64,000 nt of DNA from Pedobacter jeongneungensis (GTDB taxonomy: Bacteria; Bacteroidota; Bacteroidia; Sphingobacteriales; Sphingobacteriaceae): the NCBI RefSeq assembly GCF_000633455.1, contig NZ_AYMG01000026.1, positions 51,426 through 115,425 on the forward strand, read 5' to 3'. A model generated the notes under the pieces. The model saw only the letters and a program-made list of their open reading frames with translations, did not search any database and was not told where the DNA came from. Positions 9,396 to 17,713 of this stretch are shown here, one piece after another (position 1 is the first letter of the stretch; every line of letters starts with the position of its first letter). Both the position numbers and the translations under genes were made by a program.

Positions 9396-9890
9396 ATGAA
9401 GCAGTGTATCTTTTTAATAATTACGATTTTGTCGATGGCCGGTTGTGGCAGTAATTCAAAAAATGGGAAACAATCAGATGAATTTTATACAGACAAAGGA
9501 GGCATGGATTGGGGGCGGGTTCCAATTATTAAGCCATATGAAATAGTTTCGCTTAGGGAGGGGAATTGGGGCGCTAGATCTGTTGATACCTCTGACGTTG
9601 CATTAAGTATGCCAGGTGTCAGGTCAGTAAATGTTGTAGATTCTTTTATTTTCATTTCTGGAGAAAAAACGATTTTGAACGGTCAAGAGGTTGAGGCAGC
9701 CTGGTTTGTGATCAATTCTAAGAACCACAATGTGCTGGGCTTTAAAGATCATAAGGACTACCTTAACCATTTATATTTCATTGGGATTGACAATGAACCG
9801 AAATTACTTGATGTGCGAGAAGTTTCTCAATATTTCCTCAAACATGATACGGTTGATTGGAAAGGCATTTCAATATCTTCTAAACAATAA
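9396..9890 (+). CDS. lipoprotein, putative immunity protein of the RHS tip
   Basis: A 164-aa protein with a type II signal: hydrophobic MKQCIFLIITILSMAGC, lipobox MAGC, Cys17. The mature part begins with a Ser/Asn/Lys linker and has no family I know; WGRVPIIKPYEIVSLREG and a mixed beta-like pattern follow. It starts 4 nt after the RHS stop, the classic place for the cognate immunity gene, and a lipoprotein would protect against a toxin that acts in the periplasm. The role rests on position only. Confidence 0.6.
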   Translation: MKQCIFLIITILSMAGCGSNSKNGKQSDEFYTDKGGMDWGRVPIIKPYEIVSLREGNWGARSVDTSDVALSMPGVRSVNVVDSFIFISGEKTILNGQEVEAAWFVINSKNHNVLGFKDHKDYLNHLYFIGIDNEPKLLDVREVSQYFLKHDTVDWKGISISSKQ

Positions 9891-10120
9891 CTTAGATTGA
9901 CCTATCAACAGATCACCGAAGATTAAGAAATGGAGGGCGATAGTATATTTTTTAAAAATTGACGACCTATAGAAATGATGGATTTTGCTTTTTCAGAGAA
10001 GTTATTTATTATCTTTAACTTAGCCAATTACAGTCAAATAGTTGCAAAATAATGGTGAGCATATAGTGAGCTGGTTAGTGTGTTCTAATTTAAAATATTC
10101 ATTATCAAAGAAATAAATGT

Positions 10121-10145
10121 TCGGTTCGAGTCCCGTCCATTCCCA
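10121..10145 (+). other. tRNA 3'-end-like sequence, candidate attachment site remnant
   Basis: GGTTCGAGTCCCGTCCATTCCC reads like the 3' half of a tRNA: a TTCGAGT T-loop, the 3' T-stem strand and an acceptor strand. The 5' half of the T-stem does not pair properly and no D or anticodon arm lies upstream, so it is not a whole gene. A tRNA 3' end next to a tyrosine integrase is the usual mark of an integrated element's end. I saw no second copy in the window. Confidence 0.45.
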
Positions 10146-10165
10146 ACTAGAAATTCAAAAATATT

Positions 10166-10193
10166 AAAAGCCCCAAAAATATTTGGGGCTTTT
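10166..10193. terminator. bidirectional rho-independent terminator
   Basis: AAAAGCCCCAAA and TTTGGGGCTTTT pair as a 12-bp stem around a 4-nt loop, with T runs available on both strands. It can end the integrase transcript from the right (stop at 10224) and anything reading from the tRNA-like sequence on the left. Confidence 0.75.
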
Positions 10194-10223
10194 AACTTTG
10201 CTGTGAAAGTTAAATTACGTGGT

Positions 10224-11440
10224 TTAAATATGACCGAACTGCTGTTTAAGCTTGCTCATATCCCGGCTTACTTTAATGTCAAGGACTTTTGCATAGTGCT
10301 GAGTAGTTTTTAAGGCAGTATGTCCTAGGATTTTGCTTACCGTCTCAATTGGAACCCCATTAGAAAGTGTTATTGTAGTTGCAAATGTGTGCCTTGCCAG
10401 GTGAAATGTCAAATGTTTAGCGATACCACAAACATCTGCTATTTCTTTTAAGTAAGCGTTCATCTTCTGATTGCTTAACACTGGTAATGAGAGGCCTTTG
10501 TTTTCGCATTCAGGGTTGTCTTTATAGCGGTTCAATATTTCAATGGCGCTTGGTAAAATTGGTATATGCGATGATGTATCAGTTTTTTGTCTCTTTGTAA
10601 ATATCCACTTTTCACCATCTATCCCTATAACGATTTCTGTCCGTTTTAGTTTTTTAACATTAGCATAAGCTAGTCCTGTAAAGCAACAAAAAATGAAAAT
10701 ATCTCTAACTTGTTGTAACCTTCCTATTGCAAACTCTTTGGCTATAATCTTATCTATTTCCTCTTGGGTTAGGTAGCTGCGTTCTTTGGCTTTTGCTGTT
10801 GATTTATAACCGATAAAGGGAGCGTGTTTTAGCCAGCCATTTGCCATACAGTCGTTGATGATCTTTTAAAGGTGTTTAATATATTTTGCGGCAGAAAAAT
10901 CTCTACACTTACAATCTGCCCGTAAATAATGTTCAAAATTGTTAATGAAGGCATAATTCAATTCACTGATCTGAATATCATCTTGGGTATACTTTTTTCG
11001 AAGGAAATCTGTTAAGTGTTTTTCAGATGTAATGTAGCCTTTTAGTGTATGGCTTCAAAACCATTCCCGATTAATTCCTTTATCCTCGAGTTATGTTCCG
11101 CAAATAAACCCGTTAAATATCTGCTTTTTTGTGATTTGCCTGTGAACTGTCCTTGCAAACTCGCTGCTGTAACCTGTAGGCCCGTGTCGAGTAAAGCCTG
11201 ATGGGCCATTCTCATCTTGCTTTGCAAACTATCCAGATAGCTATTGTGGGTTCTGACATCTTCCTTTGTGCCAATTGCACGCCCGGCTGAACTATTCCAT
11301 TTTCCGGGTTCGCAATCTCGACCTATAGATATTTCTGCCCGTTTACCATCTACGGTAATGCGCATATAAATGGCCCTTGGGCCTCCTTTGTAGACTTTTT
11401 GCTTTCTTAGATAAAAAAGCAGATGGAAATTACCTTTCAT
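10224..11440 (-). pseudogene. tyrosine recombinase/phage integrase, two lesions
   Basis: The N-terminal part (11440 to about 11045) carries the Arm-type domain (RKQKVYKGGPRAIYMRITVD). A one-base loss near 11046 shifts the frame; the other frame continues TLKGYITSEKHLTDFLRKK (core-binding domain), then an in-frame TAA at 10866-10868 interrupts YIKHL-KIINDCMANGW. The catalytic domain follows: TGLAYANVKKL, HLARHTFAT (HxxR box), LGHTALKTTQHYAKV with the Tyr. This is the Bacteroidota integrase type used by conjugative and integrative elements. Two independent lesions mean the enzyme is dead. The rest of its element is not evident; the tRNA-like end and terminator lie just beyond its 3' end. Confidence 0.85.
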
Positions 11441-11536
11441 AATTACTTACTTGGAGTGAAACAAAAGTAAGACAACAGCTTTCCAGTATCAAGATGTTTA
11501 ATGATTTAACATGTTGGTGTTCAAGTGATTGAAGTA

Positions 11537-11578
11537 AATTCGGTGCGTAGTTTTTTTATTCTAGATACACACCGAATT
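11537..11578. repeat. 13-bp imperfect inverted repeat upstream of the integrase
   Basis: AATTCGGTGCGTA (11537-11549) and TACACACCGAATT (11566-11578) are inverted with one mismatch. The minus strand also has GTGTGTA twice in tandem around ATTCG. It lies about 100 nt upstream of the integrase start, where integrase or excisionase arm sites or an operator might be. The rest of 11441-11787 is AT-rich and shows no gene. Confidence 0.45.
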
Positions 11579-11787
11579 ACACACTTTTTATTGCGATTTG
11601 ATGCATATTTTAGGTTTTTGATATCAGTAAAAAACCCTTCAAATGTTTGATTTTCAGTGTTTTGATATTATTTTACATTGATTTTTGTAGCCCGTAGGGA
11701 AATAATCCCGGTTTCTCCCTGCGGTTAAGGTGCCTGAGAATAAATGCATGGTTCCAAAACTTTCGCCGCCCGCGTATGGTTATCAGC

Positions 11788-11934
11788 ATGATGAAAAAAT
11801 GGAATCCGTTTGAGTGGCTTGTGGTCTGCCTTATATTCATCATGTTTATTAGCAGGACGTGGGTTGCCTTGCAGCGCAGTAACAGCTCGACAGCATTACC
11901 TCCGCAATATCCTGTCGTTGCCATCTGCCGCTAA
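11788..11934 (+). CDS. small membrane protein, 48 aa (tentative)
   Basis: ATG pair at 11788/11791, then KKWNPFEWLVVCLIFIMFIS, a single strong membrane segment, and a polar tail with ALPPQYPVVAICR. Family not recognised. The hydrophobic pattern following a short charged start is typical of real small membrane proteins, but no promoter or neighbour supports it strongly. Confidence 0.35.
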   Translation: MMKKWNPFEWLVVCLIFIMFISRTWVALQRSNSSTALPPQYPVVAICR

Positions 11935-12046
11935 GGTTAAAAACTGTTATTGTAAAACAGCGTATTATTTAGTATACCATTTGCGTTAATCTCAGTCGTC
12001 TTTACCCAATATTTATTCCACCAAAACAATAATATAACCAATAACA

Positions 12047-12499
12047 ATGATAGTAACAGAAAAACTACCTGCTTACGAATATCAGATAAATCAGGATTTA
12101 GCCGGCATCGACTGGCAACGGGTGCATGAATTATTCCAGAAAATCAGTTGGAAACACCGTCTGGCAGAAGAAATAGAAACAGCCTTTGGCATGAGTACTA
12201 CCACGCTTTTTGTCTATCACGGAGATGTTATAATTGCTTTTGGCAGGGTAGTAGGCGACGGAAGGTATTATGCGATGCTGGCCGACGTTGTGGTGGATCC
12301 AGCTTACCAAGGCCAGGGTCTGGGAAAATATCTGGTAAGCACATTAAACGCTCAATTGAAGAATTACCATTTTGTTAACCTGAGTGCTGCTCCTGGTGCC
12401 GACCGCTTTTACAAGAACCTTGGTTGGAAGAAGCAGACCACGGCCTTTATATGGCCACAGGGACCTAAGCAGCTCAGGCAGCATTGTGAAAAAGATTAA
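12047..12499 (+). CDS. GNAT-family N-acetyltransferase
   Basis: A 150-aa single GNAT domain. Motif A is VVVDPAYQGQGLGKYLV (near residues 82-98), with the Q-x-x-G-x-G acetyl-CoA pyrophosphate loop; AFGRVVGDG is beta-4 region and FYKNLGWKK is motif B. Full length and intact. The acceptor is unknown. It stands alone between the island and a small stress-type membrane protein. Confidence 0.88.
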   Translation: MIVTEKLPAYEYQINQDLAGIDWQRVHELFQKISWKHRLAEEIETAFGMSTTTLFVYHGDVIIAFGRVVGDGRYYAMLADVVVDPAYQGQGLGKYLVSTLNAQLKNYHFVNLSAAPGADRFYKNLGWKKQTTAFIWPQGPKQLRQHCEKD

Positions 12500-12605
12500 G
12501 GGACAAAATGCCTCATCTCAAAGCCTGAAATAACAGGCATCTACTTAAACCATACCTTTCACTTGTTCCGGTAGTCCTGTTATCGCTTGTTTGATCTGGC
12601 AAAAA

Positions 12606-12629
12606 AACCGCAGACATGATTGCCTGCGG
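12606..12629 (-). terminator. rho-independent terminator
   Basis: ACCGCAG/CTGCGGT stem with a 10-nt loop; on the minus strand it is followed by a run of seven T. It lies 60 nt after the lmo0937-type gene. Confidence 0.7.
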
Positions 12630-12688
12630 TCAGCCGTCCTGCTATTTTCTAGATCAGGCAATTATTCGGAACCTGTCGCCAATAAACC

Positions 12689-12841
12689 TTAAGCAGCTCC
12701 CCTGATCAAGCGTAGTATCACAGCAATTACCGCGATAACCAGCAGGGCGTGGATGATCCCGCCGGTGTAATATCCCCCGAAAAAACTGATTGCCCATATA
12801 ATGACAAGTACGACTGCGACCAGATAAAGTAAGTTTCCCAT
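12689..12841 (-). CDS. lmo0937-family small membrane protein
   Basis: A 50-aa protein starting MGNLLYLVAVVLVIIWAISF, then FGGYYTGGIIHALLVIAVIA and the basic end LRLIRGAA. Two transmembrane segments joined by a Gly-rich turn match the lmo0937 family, widespread in Bacteroidota and often stress-induced. Role unknown. A terminator follows at 12606-12629, so it is monocistronic. Confidence 0.8.
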   Translation of the reverse strand: MGNLLYLVAVVLVIIWAISFFGGYYTGGIIHALLVIAVIAVILRLIRGAA

Positions 12842-12945
12842 GTTTTTAATATTTAAGTTTTATTTAAAACAGGATTTATTCCTTTTAGTTTTAAGGATAT
12901 GTGTATACAATTCGATTTTAGCCGGAATATCGCTCGAAAAATAAA

Positions 12946-13614
12946 ATGCAGAAAATCAAACCGATCGGTCACATATGCTGTTCTACGGACATGGAAGTAT
13001 TTGTAAACGAACAGACTGGGCGGCGTGCCGGAAAATGGATAGCGCGGCACACCACAGGACTGTTCATTGGCGCAGCCTTTGGTGTTTCACTTGTGGCTAT
13101 TTGTCTGATATATGGCAAATGGCGCGGAAAAATTTTAAAATCCAGCGCATCCGAAGCAAAACCTGATCTGAATATGGAAAAATACATTTTTGATATCGCA
13201 ACCAGTGATGGCATCAAACAGGTCACTGTTGAAAGTAGTGGCGAATGTTATAGCGTAAGCCTGGAAAATTCTTTTCTGGGCACAATGTGGCAGGATCCTG
13301 CCCACGGCATGCAGTGGAAGACAGAAGACCAGCCACTTCAGGAACATCTTTGGGATATATCCGCTGCGCTTTCAGAAGCGTTTTCCAGAAATGGTTTTCC
13401 CACAATTCTAAAAGGGGCATATCCTGAAATCATCCAGACCAGATGGAAAACCAGCGAAACATTGGAGGTTATCCTTAAACCTGATGCCGATCTTGTAGTA
13501 TTCAGCACTTTTCTTCAGGATGAGGTGATGAACCTGGTTGATTTTGAGGAACACCTGGATCTGGTAGTGAAGAAAAAGGAGGATAATTATTTCAAGATAA
13601 TAGGTGTTAACTGA
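12946..13614 (+). CDS. hypothetical membrane-anchored protein
   Basis: 222 aa from the first Met, but translation may start at the internal Met at 12991 (MEVFVNEQTGRRAGKW). One transmembrane segment (TTGLFIGAAFGVSLVAICLI, near 36-55), a short linker, then a soluble domain of about 145 residues beginning MEKYIFDIATSDGIKQV. The internal Met at 13174 (MEKYIF) could also start a separate soluble protein. Family not recognised. It precedes a small cytoplasmic gene and the Fpg-like glycosylase on the same strand, possibly one stress-related run. Confidence 0.55.
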   Translation: MQKIKPIGHICCSTDMEVFVNEQTGRRAGKWIARHTTGLFIGAAFGVSLVAICLIYGKWRGKILKSSASEAKPDLNMEKYIFDIATSDGIKQVTVESSGECYSVSLENSFLGTMWQDPAHGMQWKTEDQPLQEHLWDISAALSEAFSRNGFPTILKGAYPEIIQTRWKTSETLEVILKPDADLVVFSTFLQDEVMNLVDFEEHLDLVVKKKEDNYFKIIGVN

Positions 13615-13638
13615 TGAAAACAAAGAAAGGAGAATATT

Positions 13639-14022
13639 ACGCCATGGTACAATGGTGACTATCCACCATCATATAAGAATCAGCCTGTGTCTTTAAGGGA
13701 AAAAGCTCTAGAAATAGCAAATTCCCTGCCTGCAGAAGGGCTAGAAGACGGCGTAGCGATAGCTGCCGCACTTAAACGGACGAGGCAGTTCTTTCAGGTT
13801 GATTCGACCGGGAAGGGTGATGCGCTTCATGAGATCGAAGACGATTTCGAAATGCTGGAACCTGGTGACTTTGGGCCTGAGGAAGGAGTAATAAATACAG
13901 GGAAAGAAAGTGAACTTGCCTATTGGGCTGAACAGTTTCAGATCAGTACAGATGAGCTTAAAACTGCGGCCTTGATGCAAGGCAATACACTTTCAGAAAT
14001 CAGAAAATACTTAAAAATATAA
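13639..14022 (+). CDS. DUF3606-like small protein, apparent ACG start
   Basis: The frame begins PWYNGDYPPSYKNQPVSLRE, a familiar opening of this protein type, which should start with Met right before Pro. The codon there is ACG (13639-13641), 8 nt after AGGAG, a good ribosome site. If ACG is not used, GTG at 13687 is the first alternative and would remove the conserved opening. The N-terminal helix region (KALEIANSLPAEGLEDGVAI) is followed by an acidic linker and a DUF3606-like end (ELAYWAEQFQISTDELKTAA), which resembles a helix-turn-helix. It stops 4 nt before the glycosylase start, so the two are co-transcribed. Confidence 0.6.
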   Translation, partial: TPWYNGDYPPSYKNQPVSLREKALEIANSLPAEGLEDGVAIAAALKRTRQFFQVDSTGKGDALHEIEDDFEMLEPGDFGPEEGVINTGKESELAYWAEQFQISTDELKTAALMQGNTLSEIRKYLKI

Positions 14023-14026
14023 TCTT

Positions 14027-14797
14027 ATGGCAGAACTTCCGGATTTAGAGGTGTTTTCCAGGATTCTAAGCCGCAGATACGGTGGACAAACACTGGATAA
14101 AATTGATGTAGAAGTTGCAAAGAAACTCAACGTCACGGCTGAAAAACTCAAGGCCTCGCTCGAAGGCCGTAAGCTTTTGGCAGTGAAACGTTCAGGTAAA
14201 ACACTGCAGTTCCATTTTGACCGGGACAGGATTTTAGGACTACACCTTATGCTGCGCGGAGCGTTGATGGCATTAGGTGAAGATCCCCCGAAATTTCCAG
14301 TGCTGATTTTCCATTTCAAAGGTGGGAAAGGCTTCGCTGTAACCGATATGCAAAAACAGGCGACGCCCATGCTTGATCCACCGGTAAACGAAATACCCGA
14401 TGCTTTGGATGTGGATTATCCGGGTTTAAAAAAGCTGCTTGATGGCAAAAAAACAGTGATCAAAACACTTTTGATGGATCAGAAAAAAATCCGCGGAATA
14501 GGAAACTCCTATGGAGATGAAATCCTCTATGATGCCGGGATTTCCCCTTTCTCTATCGCCGGTAAAATCCCTGAAAAGGATGTCAAAAGACTTCAGAAAA
14601 GTATCCACTCGGTTTTGAAAACAGCCATTAAAAAGATCGAAAAAGAAAATGGCGATGAGTTGGCAGGCGAACTCAGGGATTTTATGCAGGTCCATAGCCC
14701 CAGACTAAAACAGACCCCTAAAGGTGAAGAAATCCTTTCTGAAAAAATCAGTGGAAGAACAAGTTACTATACTAGATCCCAGGAGCTTTTCTGTTAA
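14027..14797 (+). CDS. Fpg/Nei-family DNA glycosylase, zincless type
   Basis: A 256-aa protein with the N-terminal beta-sandwich domain (AELPDLEVFSRILSRR), LGLHLMLRGAL, and the H2TH signature KKIRGIGNSYGDEILYDAGI (near 155-175). The C-terminal finger region reads GRTSYYTRSQELF with no zinc-binding Cys, as in known zincless members. The expected catalytic Pro at position 2 is Ala here (ATG GCA), while Glu3 is kept. The family excises oxidised bases using the N-terminal Pro amine, so activity is uncertain. Preceded within 4 nt by the DUF3606-like gene. Confidence 0.8.
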   Translation: MAELPDLEVFSRILSRRYGGQTLDKIDVEVAKKLNVTAEKLKASLEGRKLLAVKRSGKTLQFHFDRDRILGLHLMLRGALMALGEDPPKFPVLIFHFKGGKGFAVTDMQKQATPMLDPPVNEIPDALDVDYPGLKKLLDGKKTVIKTLLMDQKKIRGIGNSYGDEILYDAGISPFSIAGKIPEKDVKRLQKSIHSVLKTAIKKIEKENGDELAGELRDFMQVHSPRLKQTPKGEEILSEKISGRTSYYTRSQELFC

Positions 14798-14852
14798 GTG
14801 CCCCCAAAACCATTCTCTAAATAAATATGTTCCTATAATAAAAATAAATATC

Positions 14853-15035
14853 ATGGAAGAAAATATTGATCCAAAAGACAGGGAAACAAAAAACAATGAT
14901 GAAAATTCTCAAAATAGTCCAAATGATGAGAAAGAAGTGGATGATAATGAGTTACAGCGCGGTTTGACAGGGGAAACTGACGATGAAGAAGATGTTGGCG
15001 GTGACCTTGCCGGAAATGCCGGTGGAAATACCTGA
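14853..15035 (+). CDS. small acidic hypothetical protein, 60 aa
   Basis: Starts MEENIDPKDRETKNNDENSQ; almost entirely Asp, Glu, Asn and Lys with a Gly-rich end (DLAGNAGGNT). Probably disordered. Family unnamed. A terminator-like stem with seven T follows at 15105-15132. Confidence 0.5.
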   Translation: MEENIDPKDRETKNNDENSQNSPNDEKEVDDNELQRGLTGETDDEEDVGGDLAGNAGGNT

Positions 15036-15104
15036 TCGTTGAACGGGTATTTTATTTCTACCGGGAAAGATTGAGGTTACTGATCAGCACCTGAAAGACC
15101 AAAC

Positions 15105-15132
15105 CCGGATTGCCAGTCGGTCCGGTTTTTTT
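15105..15132 (+). terminator. probable terminator
   Basis: CCGGA (15105-15109) pairs with TCCGG (15121-15125), with flanking A and T bases extending the stem, followed by seven T. Short stem, so moderate confidence. Confidence 0.45.
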
Positions 15133-15288
15133 GTGTCTGTAAATAAAAGCAATTGAACTGGTGTTCTTTGATTTTGGCTATCGTTTTAGTGCAGTATATT
15201 CACTCTTTCTGCTGATAAGTAAGGGTGTCCTGGATATTGCGGCAGATAAATATCCAAAACTATTTGCCATAAAAGGGCTTGTATCTAT

Positions 15289-15479
15289 ATGAAAACAACC
15301 AAGTTATTTTTATGCATCACGGCTTTTGCCGCCCTGGCCCTGCAAGCCTGCCATAACCCTTCTGAAATGGTAAAAAAATGAAGCTAAAAATGACTTCAAA
15401 GGATACATCAGCAATGAAAGCGGATACGCTACAGCCCCCTGAACGGATCAATCCCGGAGATTCTGCACAAAAGTTTTAA
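15289..15479 (+). pseudogene. small lipoprotein, frameshift in an A7 run
   Basis: ATG at 15289 gives a lipoprotein signal (MKTTKLFLCITAFAALALQAC, lipobox LQAC without the first residues counted), then HNPSEMVKK and a TGA at 15379. The next frame continues MKLKMTSKDTSAMKADTLQ and ends INPGDSAQKF at 15479. The switch lies at seven A (15372-15378); an eighth A restores one 63-residue lipoprotein. This may be a sequencing error, a decayed gene, or a slippage switch. Bases 15480-15694 hold nothing I can support. Confidence 0.5.
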
Positions 15480-15694
15480 TCTTCTAAACCATGGAATGAT
15501 AAGCGAACCGCAGGGTTCTGGCCGCAGGTGAGCAATTCGGAAAATAAATTTGGCAGCATTCCCATTAGGGTGACAGATATGGAGGCACACAAAAAAGTGA
15601 AAATCCGATTTATTTACCTCCAAATCCTGAAGGACGGCTGCCCCTTAAGGTTTGCTGCTTTTAACAGCAGTTCCCACTATTAATCAGCAATGCA

Positions 15695-16948
15695 TCACCT
15701 TAATAGCTGTTCTTTCGTATTTTCTGGCTGAATGCCATATGCACCATTCCGGTAATCCTGTTGGAAGGCCCCAAAATCTGCACATACCAGGGCTGCCTGC
15801 TCTATGGCAACATCAAGAATCTGTTGTTGCCAGTCCTTTTTTAAAGCAAAGGCCTTCAGTTCATCCTTGGTTGCCGTTCCATCCATTCCCGAACTCCTTA
15901 GCTGGGAGGAGGCAGTAAGCATGCCCATATTGTCAATGACCTGATAGAGCTTGCGGTATTCCTCTCTGATGAGTTTGAATTTCAGTGTATCCTTTACGGG
16001 CTGAAGTTCCTGGATGACATAATCTTCCCTATTAAATGTACTTATCGAAAGCAGAGAGGCGGATACGTGCTGCATGCGTTTCTGCACCGTTACAATCCGC
16101 TCTGCCTCATTTTCCCAATCAGGCTGGGGGTTTTTTAAAAAGGGGGAAAGTGAGGAAGGATAGGCTTGTTTCATATCGATCAATAAATAACGGTCTTTTT
16201 TTTGAATGCTCTTAAGTAGGAACAAATACCGTTTTTGTCCGAGGCTTCCGGTTCCGGCGAGCCGGTAAACTACATCTTTCACCCGGTAATTATAGGGGCT
16301 GTCGTTATTCTGCGATAACCATTCTGCCATATGGTTAATCAGATCTGATTTAAGTTTTTTATCCAGTTTGAAATGACGCTCGTTGCTGGTGTCAAGCTGT
16401 AACTTGCGTCCTTTCCGGAGTGTTCTTTTATGTATAAGTTCATCTGCAGAGCCCCTTTCTGCCCGTTTTAAAAAATCTCCCACGATGCCTCTGGATGTTC
16501 TGGGATCAAGGTCCATTGCCTTTCCACCGGTCAGAGTTGTACCATAACTTTTCAGGAAAAGGGCTGCCATGTTCATCGCCTGCTCACCATCGATCTCCAG
16601 GCTTTGGAAAGCTATGAATATACTGGTTACCAGGCGGACAACTTCCCAAAGCACCGGCGCTTTTATCGCCTCGTCAAAATCGTTCAGGTCGAAATAGACC
16701 AGATTGTTGTTACCCTTATAACTGCCGAAATTTTCCAGATGCAGGTCGCCACTGATCCAGCCAACTGGTGACTTGGGCATAGTTTTAAGTGCAGCTATCC
16801 GTTCATAAAAAAGATGGCAGGTTCCGCGGTAAAATCGGAAAGCATTTTCCAGCATTGCGGCGTATTTTAAGCTGATAATTGAAGTAAGGCGGTTGTTATT
16901 AAAAGCCTTTATTTTTTCGGAACGTTCTGACATATTTCGCTTGATCAT
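15695..16948 (-). CDS. DUF2252 family protein
   Basis: A 417-aa cytoplasmic protein with the family's kinase-like features: FYRGTCHLFYERIA, GWISGDLHLENFGSY, VYFDLNDFDEA (near 78-100), LAGTGSLGQKRYLFLL, and a late QELQPVKD. The GDLHxENFG and DLNDFDE elements recall the catalytic loop and DFG of phosphotransferases of the APH/HipA fold. The biochemical role is not established. The gene follows the iron permease-like gene after 9 nt and is probably co-transcribed. Confidence 0.85.
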   Translation of the reverse strand: MIKRNMSERSEKIKAFNNNRLTSIISLKYAAMLENAFRFYRGTCHLFYERIAALKTMPKSPVGWISGDLHLENFGSYKGNNNLVYFDLNDFDEAIKAPVLWEVVRLVTSIFIAFQSLEIDGEQAMNMAALFLKSYGTTLTGGKAMDLDPRTSRGIVGDFLKRAERGSADELIHKRTLRKGRKLQLDTSNERHFKLDKKLKSDLINHMAEWLSQNNDSPYNYRVKDVVYRLAGTGSLGQKRYLFLLKSIQKKDRYLLIDMKQAYPSSLSPFLKNPQPDWENEAERIVTVQKRMQHVSASLLSISTFNREDYVIQELQPVKDTLKFKLIREEYRKLYQVIDNMGMLTASSQLRSSGMDGTATKDELKAFALKKDWQQQILDVAIEQAALVCADFGAFQQDYRNGAYGIQPENTKEQLLR

Positions 16949-16957
16949 GTATATTGG

Positions 16958-17422
16958 TTAATGCTGTTCAGGCCTGCTCTGTTCAAGTGCCTGGTTTTTT
17001 TCTTCAGCCAGCTTTTCGGCCGAATCAATGGAGTGGGATTTATGGATATCGTCATCCTTTTCAGCGACATCTGAGAGTTTCTGGTAGTATTTATGTAGGA
17101 CATCCAGCTCGGACTCGGTGAGGTCCTCGATATCCACCATCCGGTTACTGGCATGACGGCTTGCTGCCAGCAGCTCATTGAGTTTCAGCTGTATTGCTTT
17201 TGAGTCCTTGTTCTGCGTTTTCTGGATCAGGAAAACCATCAGGAAAGTGACGATCGTGGTGCCCGTGTTGATGACCAGTTGCCAGGTATCAGAAAAATGA
17301 AATATCGGACCACTTATGCCCCAGATAATTACGATAGCAAATGCAGTGGTAAAAGCCCAGAGACTACCCGTCCAGCAGGTAATCTGATTGGAGACGCGTT
17401 CGAAGAATTTCTGTTTTTTCAT
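16958..17422 (-). CDS. low-affinity iron permease family protein
   Basis: A 154-aa protein with two membrane helices (LWAFTTAFAIVIIWGISGPI and TGTTIVTFLMVFLIQKTQ), the latter ending in the family's conserved QNKDSKAIQLKLNELL. A long charged cytoplasmic tail follows. The family name comes from fungal Fet4, but bacterial members have not been shown to move iron. First gene of the unit with DUF2252. The gap 17423-17698 between this and the DUF72 gene holds the divergent promoters. Confidence 0.75.
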   Translation of the reverse strand: MKKQKFFERVSNQITCWTGSLWAFTTAFAIVIIWGISGPIFHFSDTWQLVINTGTTIVTFLMVFLIQKTQNKDSKAIQLKLNELLAASRHASNRMVDIEDLTESELDVLHKYYQKLSDVAEKDDDIHKSHSIDSAEKLAEEKNQALEQSRPEQH

Positions 17423-17713
17423 GTTTTTTGTTTAATTATAGCTAGTACAATGTTTGGTGCGTAATAGTTTTAAGTTATGTGAAGAGGTTTGTTGTCCAGC
17501 TTTTTATAATGGGTGTCTGGTCTGCTGTAAGTTTAATCTGATCGCTAGCTTCCTTTTTCTTGCCCGGATTTTAACTGAAAAAACAAGAGTTTTCTTTTTG
17601 TTCTGAAGAGATTTTATATCCTGAAAATATAGATCTTAATATTCAGGCAATGAAAAAGATTTTGATCAGCTGCTTTGCCAACAATTCAGCCTTAGGTATT
17701 GTTGCTTTATATC

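Noticed and set aside
11673..11924. Minus-strand 83-codon frame
   Set aside because: It lies opposite the better small membrane frame at 11788 and has erratic composition.
12509..12540. GCCTG/CAGGC stem after the GNAT gene
   Set aside because: Short stem without a T run on the plus strand; not called as a terminator.
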